Positions 16,485 to 24,486 of a stretch of DNA of 36,005 nt are shown piece by piece; the stretch's first letter is position 1, and each line of letters begins with the position of its first letter. The notes below the pieces were generated by a model, which did not search any database, had not been told where the DNA came from, and saw only the letters and a list, made by a program, of their open reading frames with translations. This DNA is from Bdellovibrionia bacterium (GTDB lineage: Bacteria > Bdellovibrionota > Bdellovibrionia > Bdellovibrionales > UBA1609): the NCBI GenBank assembly GCA_030432925.1, contig JAUILT010000024.1:1-36005 (forward strand), given 5' to 3'. Made by a program: the position numbers and the translations under genes.

Positions 16485-19394
16485 ATGAAATTTAAAAGTC
16501 TGTTTCTACTTGTCCAGATTTTCACGGTAGCAGTGCTCGGATGTCAATCTGTCGAAAAAAAATCTACCACAGACAAAGAGACGGTAACAAAGTCCACAGA
16601 CATCTACAACTTGCTGACAGAAACCAGGCAATTGACTTACGGAGGAAAACGCTCTGGAGAGGGCTATTTTAGCCCCAATGGGCAGTTAATGACTTTTCAG
16701 TCGGAACGAGAAAAAGAAAACCCTTTCTACCAGATTTACTTAATGGATATGAGTTCTGGAGAAACCAAACGGGTGTCTCCAGGCTATGGAAAAACCACGT
16801 GCTCTTGGATTCACCCCACTCAGAGAAAAGTTCTCTACGCCTCCACGCACATGGATCCTAAAGCCAGAGAAAAACAAAAAGAGGAGTTGGACTTCAGAGC
16901 CACTGGAAAAAAGCGTCGCTACAGTTGGGATTATGATGAGAACTATGATTTATTTGAGTCCTCCCCTGAAGGCAAGGTGCTTCGTAGACTGACCCGTGCC
17001 AAAGGATATGATGCCGAAGGTTCGTACTCCCCTGATGGGCGCTGGATTGCTTTTGCCTCCAATCGGCATGCCTACCTTCCCACAGCATCTGAAAAGATGA
17101 AAAAACAAATGAAAGTGGACCCCTCATTTGGGCTGGATATTTATTTAATGCGATCCAACGGTACTCAGTTGAAAAGGCTGACAACCACAGATGGTTATGA
17201 TGGAGGACCTTTCTTTAGTCCAGATGGGCAAAGAATCACTTGGCGTCGATTTTCAGAAGATGGACACACTGCTGAGATTTATACAATGAAATTAGATGGA
17301 ACTGATCAGAAAAAGATCACCCGCCTGAAAAGTATGTCATGGGCTCCATTTTATCATCCCAGCGGTGATTATCTGATTTTCACCACTAATCTTCATGGCT
17401 ATCATAACTTTGAGCTTTACATTGTTGATGTAGAAGGAAAAGGAGAGCCGGTTCGAGTCACAAATCTGGAGGGGTTTGACGGTCTGCCCGTTTTTACTCC
17501 TGATGGCAAAAAGTTGACATGGTCAAGGAAAGACAAAAGCGGAGAGTCTCAAATTTATATTGGCCAGTGGAACGATGAGTTAGCTAGAAAGCTGTTGAGC
17601 CTTCCATCGCCCCCCTTGAAGTTTCGTCAACTTTCTCCTGAGATCAAGGTTACAGATGCAAAAAAATGGATCAAATACTTGGCTTCGGAAGACATGAAAG
17701 GACGGGCCACGGGGTCTCACGAAGAAAAGGCCTACCAAAAGACAATGGTTGAGGTATTTAAAAAAATGGGGCTCAAGCCTGGTGGGCCTAGGGGGAGCTG
17801 GTATCAGAGTTTTAATTTTGTAAAGGCTGTAGAGGCACCTGCCAATAGTAATAGCTTTCGTGCAGGAGACACCTCTTTGGTTTTAGGAGCCGAGTACACA
17901 CCACTGGCTTCCAGTGCAACAGGGGATTTTAAAGGAGAAGACCTTGTATTTGCCGGTTATGGTCTAGTGGCTCCGGGAGAAGGGGCGATCTCTGCTTATA
18001 ACTCTTATGACAATATCAATGGCATCGGGCTTCAGGGACAGTGGTTTGTAATTCTCAGAGATATACCGTCAGAAGTGGATTCCAAAACCCGAGCTCATTT
18101 TTTTCGTTATGCTCGCTCTGACTATAAAGTAATGTTGGCGGAAAAACGAGGTGCCAGGGGCGTGATATTTGTTACAGGTCCTAACACCAAGTTGAAAAAT
18201 GAGTTGATGGAATTGAAATATGATAAAGCTTCTGGAAAGAACTCAATACCCGTAATCTCCATGACCAGAGAGGCTTTGAGCAAACTTCTTTCCAAAGACT
18301 CCCAAGTCAGTTTGCAAAACCTGCAAGCTCAGTTGGACAAAGGGGATGTTGGTAAGGTGCAAAGGTGGCAGTCAAACCCTTTTCAACTGGCAGCGCATTT
18401 AAAAAAAGAAATGGCTACTGGCACAAATATCATTGCGGAGTTGCGGGTGAATACGCGCCAACGACATTTAATAATAGGAGCTCATGGAGACCATCTTGGG
18501 GTAGGCAAGTCTTCCTCTTCTTTGATGCACGCTGATTCCGACACAGAGATTCATTATGGGGCGGACGATAACGCTTCAGGGATGGCTGGGGTTATGGAAG
18601 TGGCTCACTATATTTCTGACAGATACAAAAATAAAAAAATAAACCTCAGGCAAAACGTGAAGTTTGCCATTTGGTCTGGAGAGGAGTTGGGGAACTTGGG
18701 CTCCGCAAGCTATGTAAAAGCCATTGGTCGCTCAGGAGCAAGACAAGTATCAGCCTACATCAATATGGATATGATTGGTCGCTTGGGAGATCATCTTTCT
18801 GTACAGGGAGTCTCTTCGAGTACAGAATGGGATAAGTTTTTGGAGCAGATGACATTTATCAAAGCCATGGCTATCAAACCTCAATCTAGCCCCTATCTTC
18901 CTACCGACGCTATGTCATTTTATATGGCAGAAGTGCCAGTCATTAATTTTTTTACTGGTGCTCACATCGACTACCATACTCCTGGAGATACTTGGGAAAA
19001 GGTGAATTATCAGGGCCTTATTGACGTTTCTGATTACGTAGCTAAGCTCGTTGAAAAACTTGCTGTGAGAGAGAATGGGCTTGCCTGGCAAAAAATAGAG
19101 CAAAAAGACGGTGGGGCTCGGGGAGGATTCAGAATTTTTTTGGGGACCATACCAGACTATACTCAAGAAGGAGTTCAAGGAGTAAAAATTCAAGGTGTCA
19201 TCAAGGGGGGACCAGCAGAACAAGCGGGATTAAAAGGTGGAGATGTGATTGTTCAATTTTCCGAGCACAAGGTCCAAAGCCTCTATGATTATGTTTATAC
19301 GCTCCAGGTCGTTAAGCCTGGAGAGGCCACTACGATTAAAGTGGTTCGGGATGGTCGCACTGTCGAGCTGCCCATCACTCCCAAATTAAAGTAA
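16485..19394 (+). CDS. Lipoprotein with TolB-type propeller, M28 zinc peptidase and PDZ domains
   Basis: The protein has 969 residues, a lipoprotein signal (VAVLGC, C20) and an AAGGGG ribosome-binding site. Residues about 45-370 form a PD40/TolB-like beta-propeller (repeats such as GYFSPNGQLMTFQS, GSYSPDGRWIAFAS and PFFSPDGQRITWRR). A peptidase core follows from about 390, with a protease-associated (PA) insert around 450-590. The M28 metal site is complete: H667 and D669 (AHGDHLG), bridging D694 (GADDNASG), E733/E734 (SGEELG), D762 (NMDMIGR) and H831 (YHTPGDTW). A PDZ domain ends the protein (about 885-969; VIKGGPAEQAGLKGGDVI). M28 enzymes are aminopeptidases or carboxypeptidases using two zinc ions. 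I infer a periplasmic or outer-surface exopeptidase; the propeller may restrict access or bind substrate. It is transcribed divergently from the peptide-binding protein, 55 bp away. Confidence 0.95.
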   Translation: MKFKSLFLLVQIFTVAVLGCQSVEKKSTTDKETVTKSTDIYNLLTETRQLTYGGKRSGEGYFSPNGQLMTFQSEREKENPFYQIYLMDMSSGETKRVSPGYGKTTCSWIHPTQRKVLYASTHMDPKAREKQKEELDFRATGKKRRYSWDYDENYDLFESSPEGKVLRRLTRAKGYDAEGSYSPDGRWIAFASNRHAYLPTASEKMKKQMKVDPSFGLDIYLMRSNGTQLKRLTTTDGYDGGPFFSPDGQRITWRRFSEDGHTAEIYTMKLDGTDQKKITRLKSMSWAPFYHPSGDYLIFTTNLHGYHNFELYIVDVEGKGEPVRVTNLEGFDGLPVFTPDGKKLTWSRKDKSGESQIYIGQWNDELARKLLSLPSPPLKFRQLSPEIKVTDAKKWIKYLASEDMKGRATGSHEEKAYQKTMVEVFKKMGLKPGGPRGSWYQSFNFVKAVEAPANSNSFRAGDTSLVLGAEYTPLASSATGDFKGEDLVFAGYGLVAPGEGAISAYNSYDNINGIGLQGQWFVILRDIPSEVDSKTRAHFFRYARSDYKVMLAEKRGARGVIFVTGPNTKLKNELMELKYDKASGKNSIPVISMTREALSKLLSKDSQVSLQNLQAQLDKGDVGKVQRWQSNPFQLAAHLKKEMATGTNIIAELRVNTRQRHLIIGAHGDHLGVGKSSSSLMHADSDTEIHYGADDNASGMAGVMEVAHYISDRYKNKKINLRQNVKFAIWSGEELGNLGSASYVKAIGRSGARQVSAYINMDMIGRLGDHLSVQGVSSSTEWDKFLEQMTFIKAMAIKPQSSPYLPTDAMSFYMAEVPVINFFTGAHIDYHTPGDTWEKVNYQGLIDVSDYVAKLVEKLAVRENGLAWQKIEQKDGGARGGFRIFLGTIPDYTQEGVQGVKIQGVIKGGPAEQAGLKGGDVIVQFSEHKVQSLYDYVYTLQVVKPGEATTIKVVRDGRTVELPITPKLK

Positions 19395-19447
19395 GTACCG
19401 CTTGGTGTACAAAAGTGAAGTTTATCTTCTGAGAAAGCCCCGTCGAC

Positions 19448-19480
19448 AAAGGTAGAGGGAAAAGTTTTCCCTCTGCCTTT
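19448..19480 (+). terminator. Strong hairpin after the M28 peptidase gene
   Basis: Two 16-base arms (AAAGGTAGAGGGAAAA and TTTTCCCTCTGCCTTT) are complementary with one G-T wobble and one base between them, so the real loop opens a few bases into the A/T ends. It lies 53 bases after the peptidase stop codon. The T-run after the arm is short (TTT), but the geometry suits an intrinsic terminator that separates this gene from the next. It is symmetrical enough to act in both directions. Confidence 0.65.
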
Positions 19481-19533
19481 CATCCAGACAACAGACCTGG
19501 AGAGTATATTCCAAATGGGTTTTACGTATAATA

Positions 19534-20292
19534 ATGAACATGAACAGGTTGGGACTTATTTTTCTACTGGTGCTATTGGCATGGGAGTCTTCCAGAGCTA
19601 TAGCCAAAGAGACCTTGGATATTGAACTTGCTGGTTACTATGAGCGGTCGAGGTTGGCCAGAACTTCGGATTCGGCTTCTAACTTCAGTTTGAACTCTAA
19701 CTCTGGTTATCGAGCTGAGTTGATGATGGATAAGTATCTGACTCGTTGGCTGGCACTGAGTCTGGGGGGAAGTTATTCAGCAGCAATATTTGAGGGCTCT
19801 TCAGCACGGATTCTCAATGAGGCTGAACAAACCATAGGTGGTGGAGAAGCCGGTTTCAAAATGATCTTTGGTGATTTTCGGTTTTTGACTCTTTATAACT
19901 ACGAGCCTCTGTTGATTTTGGATGACGAGTCTGTTAATGAGCACACTATCGAACAGGTTGGTTTGGGAATGGCTGTGATTGGCTTTCAGTTTGCCGCCAT
20001 TAGTCGCTATTGGGATCTGGCCATTGAGGCGCGTGGAGGTATGGCCACAGGAACTGGGGATTTTGAAGGGATGGAAGTCAAACATGAATATATGGTGGAG
20101 GGGTCAGCCATGATTATGTTTGGGCGTACTAATAAGACATTATTTGAAGTGGTTTCTTTAAAAAATATTATCGGTAATGAATCTTTATTTGGTTTAAAAA
20201 TTGCCTTGCGAGAGGACTCCTATAGTTTTGGAGATGATAAGTTCACAAAGACGAACTTCAGAACAGGGGTTTTTCTGCGCTTCATTTTCTAA
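19534..20292 (+). CDS. Predicted outer-membrane beta-barrel protein, unknown function
   Basis: The protein has 252 residues. A signal peptide (MNMNRLGLIFLLVLLAW, with AIA before the likely cleavage) precedes alternating beta-strand-like sequence, and the C-terminus is RTGVFLRFIF, ending in Phe as outer-membrane barrels do. No catalytic motif is visible and I do not recognise the family. The start is uncertain: no Shine-Dalgarno sequence precedes the ATG at 19534 or the one at 19540. A TATAAT lies at 19527-19532, seven bases before the second ATG, which would suit leaderless transcription. Its stop codon shares four bases with the stop of the convergent gene. Confidence 0.75.
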   Translation: MNMNRLGLIFLLVLLAWESSRAIAKETLDIELAGYYERSRLARTSDSASNFSLNSNSGYRAELMMDKYLTRWLALSLGGSYSAAIFEGSSARILNEAEQTIGGGEAGFKMIFGDFRFLTLYNYEPLLILDDESVNEHTIEQVGLGMAVIGFQFAAISRYWDLAIEARGGMATGTGDFEGMEVKHEYMVEGSAMIMFGRTNKTLFEVVSLKNIIGNESLFGLKIALREDSYSFGDDKFTKTNFRTGVFLRFIF

Positions 20293-21293
20293 AACACATC
20301 ATCTTTTCCTCCTAAATAGTTAGGCCCCATAACTAATTCTAAACGAAGAATAATTCCCGGACGAAAGGCAAAGTTTCTATTGCGGGGCCAAGTCCCCACT
20401 GGCTGAACTTCTGCAAATAGGGCATTGGCATAGAGCTTTCTTCGGTAACGAACAGTTACAAAGTAAGCCTGAAGAATAGGAGTGGGGTTAGCCAAAGAGG
20501 TGACACCTGTTGAGTAGGCGATACCATCTTGGCTACTTAGAGTTTCCAAAATGTTGAATGAGTGGTTAAAATTGGTAGTTTCTTCATCCTTGAGCCATCC
20601 AGCATTGTTGGCAAAACGAAAGAGTCTTTTATAATTGAGAGGCCTGTCAAGGTCGACACCTATATTAGCGCCAATGCCTCGGGATTGAAACCAGAACAAA
20701 GCTTGGGTGAAGCGAAACTCCCAGTTAGCAACAAACAGAGATTCTCGGAGTCGTAGTTGAGCAAATGGGTCTGGAGGCCATACAAGTTTTACGCCAGCAT
20801 CAGTGGAAACATTAAAATTACGTGATTTTTTGGTAAAGTAACGTAAACCGGCAAAGTAATCTTGGTTTCGAACAGATTCATCTGGAGACTCAGCATCAAG
20901 GGCTTCATCATTATTTTCGGTGAGGCTCTTAGAAAATGAAACGAGAATAAAATTCCACTTTTTTTTAGTTCTGGGCAGGTCCAGGCGAAAGTTTACACTG
21001 TTGGTAAAGACAGCGGGCTCTTTGTTAGTAAAGTTGCTTAGGAGGTTCAGTTTTAGGCGAGAGCCATTAGATTCTACGTCCATTCTTGGGTCAGCAAAAA
21101 ATATGTCAATAGAGTTAGAAAACGATCCAATTGTTTCTGAAATACCTTTATGACTCTGTTTGAGAAGACTCTTATGCTTTTGAGGCTCTAGAGATGGCAT
21201 GTGCTCATCCATCCAATCATCGCTTTGATCATTTGCCAAAAGAGTCGCAGAGGAAAAAATAAATGGAAGAAGAAGCAATAAAAAAAACTTCAT
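20289..21293 (-). CDS. Predicted outer-membrane protein, unknown function
   Basis: The protein has 334 residues with a clear signal peptide (MKFFLLLLLPFIFSSATLLA), an acidic N-terminal mature segment (DQSDDWMDEH) and then long runs of alternating hydrophobic and polar residues with many aromatics (WNFILVSFSKSL, WEFRFTQALFWF). It ends in Phe. This fits a beta-barrel, but I do not recognise the family. The start ATG overlaps the stop of the pterin-synthase gene upstream (ATGA), so the two are translationally coupled despite having no obvious shared function. Confidence 0.75.
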   Translation of the reverse strand: MKFFLLLLLPFIFSSATLLANDQSDDWMDEHMPSLEPQKHKSLLKQSHKGISETIGSFSNSIDIFFADPRMDVESNGSRLKLNLLSNFTNKEPAVFTNSVNFRLDLPRTKKKWNFILVSFSKSLTENNDEALDAESPDESVRNQDYFAGLRYFTKKSRNFNVSTDAGVKLVWPPDPFAQLRLRESLFVANWEFRFTQALFWFQSRGIGANIGVDLDRPLNYKRLFRFANNAGWLKDEETTNFNHSFNILETLSSQDGIAYSTGVTSLANPTPILQAYFVTVRYRRKLYANALFAEVQPVGTWPRNRNFAFRPGIILRLELVMGPNYLGGKDDVF

Positions 21294-21772
21294 AGGCTTT
21301 GGGCAAATGTGACCGATTGGCCTCGAGTTTCTTCAACACTTGTTTCGACTTTTTTTAATCCAATATCTGTAGGAGTCTTCTCAAGAAAGCGCTGACAGAT
21401 CCAGCGGGCCAGCTCCTCACTGGAAATATTTACTAAAGGAAGTATTCGTGTATCCTCCTGAGGAAGTGAATAGGTTTTGTTGTTAAATTGCACAACGACT
21501 TGAAAACCTTCTTTTGTCACTTTTTGATAAGGAGATTTTTCTGCAATGAGGACATGTTCATCGAGCTCTTCACAGACATCTTTGATAATGGGTTTTAACA
21601 AGTTAAAGTCAACGGCGAGGCCTTGTTTGGGGTTGATGGAGTCAAAGTAAAGGTTAAAGGAAACGTAATAGTTGTGTCCATGCATTCGTTCCCCGGAGTT
21701 AGGACCAAAAATAGTGAAGTGAGTGCATGAAAACTTGAACGTCTCTTTATTGAGGTGGAACACAAAACCCAT
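21290..21772 (-). CDS. 6-pyruvoyltetrahydropterin synthase/QueD family, PTPS-III-like
   Basis: This 160-residue cytoplasmic enzyme has the zinc ligands H18, H31 and H33 (CTHFTIF and MHGHNYY). In QueD and classical PTPS a catalytic Cys lies shortly before HGH (CxxxHGH or CxxxxxHGH). Here the sequence is NSGERMHGH: E28 occupies the ExxHGH position and no Cys is in place. That pattern defines PTPS-III, paralogues that can make 6-hydroxymethyl-dihydropterin and replace dihydroneopterin aldolase (FolB) in folate synthesis. The region after the core (GFQVVVQFNNKTYSL) looks like an extra hairpin, and SSEELARWICQRF and VETSVEETRGQS match the family's C-terminal part. I therefore avoid the name queD. 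The downstream outer-membrane gene is coupled by ATGA. Confidence 0.88.
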   Translation of the reverse strand: MGFVFHLNKETFKFSCTHFTIFGPNSGERMHGHNYYVSFNLYFDSINPKQGLAVDFNLLKPIIKDVCEELDEHVLIAEKSPYQKVTKEGFQVVVQFNNKTYSLPQEDTRILPLVNISSEELARWICQRFLEKTPTDIGLKKVETSVEETRGQSVTFAQSL

Positions 21773-21879
21773 ACCTAACTATGATATTTCCTGCGGCATT
21801 TGCCAACAAAAGGTTTTGTGTTCCGCGTTAGTGATGATAGGCTCGAAGGTGTTGGTATAAAGTTCGAGGGGAAATACAG

Positions 21880-22896
21880 ATGGCCACGGCTGCTGAATAC
21901 AACAGAATCAATAATGTTTGCCTGGTCATACTGACAGCTATAGCCTTGACGATGGCTTTGGTTTATACAAAGCCTGTACTGGTCCCATTTGTACTGGCCT
22001 TGTTTATTTATACGTCTGCCACACCTCTGGTGGACTGGTTTGAAAACCGCTTGAAGGCTCCTCATTTAATATCTGTGGGGATCACGTTTTTATTCATTTT
22101 TTTATGTTTCTCAGTATGTTTGGCTCTTATTGGTTCTTCATTGTCTGTTTTTTTTGAAGGTGCTTCCACCTACAAAGAAAAAATTCTATCTATGGCAGAT
22201 CAGGTGATTATTTTTTTAGAACCTTACGGGCTCTCAACGAATGTACAGTCTCTGAATGAAGTTATTGGAAAAACGCCTGCTTTTTCAGTAGCTAAAAAGT
22301 TTACCGGAGGTGTTTTGGGGTTTATATCCAATGCGACGCTCATTTCGGTGTTTTTAATTTTTTTATTTATCAGCGGATCTCAGAAATCTAAAAAGAACAA
22401 GTTGATATCTGAGATTCAACTAAAGATTTCAAGATATGTTTTAGTTAAGTTAATGACTTCTATAGGTACGGGAGTATTAGTAGGAGTTGTATTAAAGGTG
22501 TTTGGTGTAGATTTAGCTTTTATGTTTGCTGTTCTGACGATTCTATTTAACTTTATTCCTTCTATAGGGTCGATTATTGCCACTCTTCTTCCGGTTCCTG
22601 TCATTTTGCTTCAATTTGGATGGAGTTATGAGTTGCCTCTACTTGTGGTCTTATTGGGCCTGGCTCAATTTACCATAGGTAATATTTTAGAGCCCAAAAT
22701 TATGGGTGAGAATATGGACTTGCACCCAGTCACAGTTCTTGCCTTTTTGATTTTTTGGGGGTTGGTTTGGGGCTTGCCAGGGATGTTTTTAGCTGTTCCC
22801 ATCACTGCTATATTGAAAATTGTTTTGAGTCGAATCCCTACAACAAAAGTTGCTGCAGAAATTCTAGCAGGACGCATTCCCACTCACTGGAAGTAG
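21880..22896 (+). CDS. AI-2E family transporter (PerM/YdiK-like membrane protein)
   Basis: The 338-residue inner-membrane protein has about 7-8 hydrophobic helices with the family layout: a helical pair at the N-terminus (PVLVPFVLALFIYTSATPLV), a soluble stretch (about 85-130), then helices containing the conserved FNFIPSIGSIIATLLPVP and the signature GNILEPKIMGENMDLHPVTV. Members include proposed autoinducer-2 exporters and Na+/H+ antiporters, so substrate cannot be assigned. GAGGGG precedes the ATG. The next gene (DUF368) begins 10 bases after the stop, so the two form an operon. Confidence 0.95.
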   Translation: MATAAEYNRINNVCLVILTAIALTMALVYTKPVLVPFVLALFIYTSATPLVDWFENRLKAPHLISVGITFLFIFLCFSVCLALIGSSLSVFFEGASTYKEKILSMADQVIIFLEPYGLSTNVQSLNEVIGKTPAFSVAKKFTGGVLGFISNATLISVFLIFLFISGSQKSKKNKLISEIQLKISRYVLVKLMTSIGTGVLVGVVLKVFGVDLAFMFAVLTILFNFIPSIGSIIATLLPVPVILLQFGWSYELPLLVVLLGLAQFTIGNILEPKIMGENMDLHPVTVLAFLIFWGLVWGLPGMFLAVPITAILKIVLSRIPTTKVAAEILAGRIPTHWK

Positions 22897-22906
22897 GAGC
22901 TTATTC

Positions 22907-23797
22907 ATGCAACAAAAAATAAAGAATAGAATTGTTTTGATTATCAAGGGAATGGCTATGGGGACTGCTGATGTTATTCCAGGTGTATCTGGAGGAACAG
23001 TGGCATTTGTCACGGGTATTTATGAACGACTGATCATGTTTTTAGGAAGTATTGGGGTGAATGAGGGCAAGGCTGTACTTCAGATTTTTGCAGGAAGTAA
23101 TCAGCGTCAACAAGGCCTACAGACCATTAAGTCCTTGGATTGGGAGTTCTTCCTACCTTTACTGACAGGCATTGTGCTGGCTATTTTATCTTTGTCTAAA
23201 GTTATGGTTTACACCATGGAAGTTTGGCCAGTTCAGACCTATGCTTTTTTCTTTGGACTTATTTTAATTTCCATAAAGTTTCCTTTTGTAGAAATGAAGA
23301 AAAGCCCGTTAAACTACTTAATTATTATTATCACGGCTGCTCTGGCATTTTTATTTTTTTCGATCTCTGGAAACTATCAAGGAGATGTCGAAAACTTTAC
23401 CTATGTGTTCTTTGCAGGAGCCATTGCAGTGTGTGCTTTGATTCTTCCAGGAATTTCAGGCTCCACCTTCTTAGTGATTTTAGGCATGTATAAGCCTATT
23501 TTAAATGCTATTCATAATCGTGACTTACTGACTATCGGAATTTTTCTATCAGGAATGACCGTGGGAATTTTATCGTTTGTTCGCCTTTTAAAATGGCTGT
23601 TACAAAACTACCATTCTTACACTATGGCAGCCCTTACAGGTTTGATGCTGGGTAGTTTGAAGAAGGTCTGGCCTCTAGATTATGTAGAGGGAACATTGAC
23701 TATGTCCGTAGATGTATTGTCCATGTCGGCCTTTATTTTTATGGGTGCTATTTTGGTTTTTGGGTTAGAGTGGTTGTCTCGTCAGAGTCATGCATAA
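22907..23797 (+). CDS. DUF368 (PopT-type) undecaprenyl-phosphate translocase
   Basis: The 296-residue inner-membrane protein carries the DUF368 hallmark near the N-terminus, KGMAMGTADVIPGVSGGTVAF, and its partial repeat in the second half, CALILPGISGSTFLVILGMY. The two PG(V/I)SG re-entrant-like segments suggest an inverted-repeat transporter fold. Characterised DUF368 proteins recycle undecaprenyl phosphate, returning the C55 carrier across the membrane after peptidoglycan and O-antigen assembly. It follows the AI-2E-family gene by 10 bases. It ends two bases from the convergent membrane-protein gene. Confidence 0.93.
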   Translation: MQQKIKNRIVLIIKGMAMGTADVIPGVSGGTVAFVTGIYERLIMFLGSIGVNEGKAVLQIFAGSNQRQQGLQTIKSLDWEFFLPLLTGIVLAILSLSKVMVYTMEVWPVQTYAFFFGLILISIKFPFVEMKKSPLNYLIIIITAALAFLFFSISGNYQGDVENFTYVFFAGAIAVCALILPGISGSTFLVILGMYKPILNAIHNRDLLTIGIFLSGMTVGILSFVRLLKWLLQNYHSYTMAALTGLMLGSLKKVWPLDYVEGTLTMSVDVLSMSAFIFMGAILVFGLEWLSRQSHA

Positions 23798-23799
23798 CT

Positions 23800-24486
23800 T
23801 TAGAAGTGAACAGAAATAGCGGCTAGAGCAGTGATTCCTCCAAGTAAAAACATGGAATTTTTTAAATCTTTATCTTTTTCCTGACTGGCTTGGATAAAAT
23901 TTAGAGCAGAAATGGCTGCGTAGGTAGAAAAGTGAATCCATTTATTGGTTTGAGAATGGCTCTTTCTGACTTTATAGTAACTGGCAATAAGCTCATTTTT
24001 TTGTTGTAGAGTTAGAGATGTGACTCCGCTTACTGTTTGATAGAAAGACCGTTCTTCTCCACCAATGGAGTATTGGTAGTATCCGTAACCAATGGCTGCG
24101 ATAGAAAGAGACTGTGACAGAGAGTATACGGCTCTTTCTGGAGATTTATTGACGGAAGCATACCCTATACTTGACCCAATAAGAACGAGCCCTCCACTAA
24201 TCATATAAGCAAGTCCATTTTTCTTTTGAGAGATTTCAAGATCTTGAATCTGTTTTTGAAACGACAACCAGTCTGCAGACTTCAGATCAATGTTGGTTCT
24301 GTTTGATTTAACTCCAAAGATTTCACTTTTGGGTGTGGATTCTTCTGGGCTTTCATCGGGAATCAGTATTTGCGCCGGTCCCTTGGGAGAGTAGGTGCCT
24401 ATGAGTACCGCGATAAGCAAGGCTTTAAAGTTAGAAGACAAGGCCGAACTCCAGGTTAACGATTTCATCAGTTCGAGTAGAACCAT
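23800..24486 (-). CDS. Membrane-associated protein, unknown (third gene of an envelope operon)
   Basis: The protein has 228 residues from ATG 24486; an in-frame ATG at 24468 (MKSLTWSSALSSNF) is an alternative and neither has a good ribosome-binding site. The N-terminus has a hydrophobic segment (FKALLIAVLIG) that could be a signal or anchor. Later helices GLAYMISGGLVLIGSSIGYA, LSIAAIGYGYYQYSIGG and FLLGGITALAAISVHF are candidate membrane segments, separated by a charged coiled stretch (LSFQKQIQDLEISQKK). Family not recognised. It overlaps the preceding outer-membrane-type gene by 38-56 bases in another frame, which implies coupled translation. Confidence 0.7.
   Translation of the reverse strand: MVLLELMKSLTWSSALSSNFKALLIAVLIGTYSPKGPAQILIPDESPEESTPKSEIFGVKSNRTNIDLKSADWLSFQKQIQDLEISQKKNGLAYMISGGLVLIGSSIGYASVNKSPERAVYSLSQSLSIAAIGYGYYQYSIGGEERSFYQTVSGVTSLTLQQKNELIASYYKVRKSHSQTNKWIHFSTYAAISALNFIQASQEKDKDLKNSMFLLGGITALAAISVHF

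Noticed and set aside
21853-21861. Extended -10-like TGGTATAAA before the AI-2E-family gene
   Set aside because: Transcription from it would start inside the ribosome-binding site of that gene, so it is unlikely to be the working promoter.
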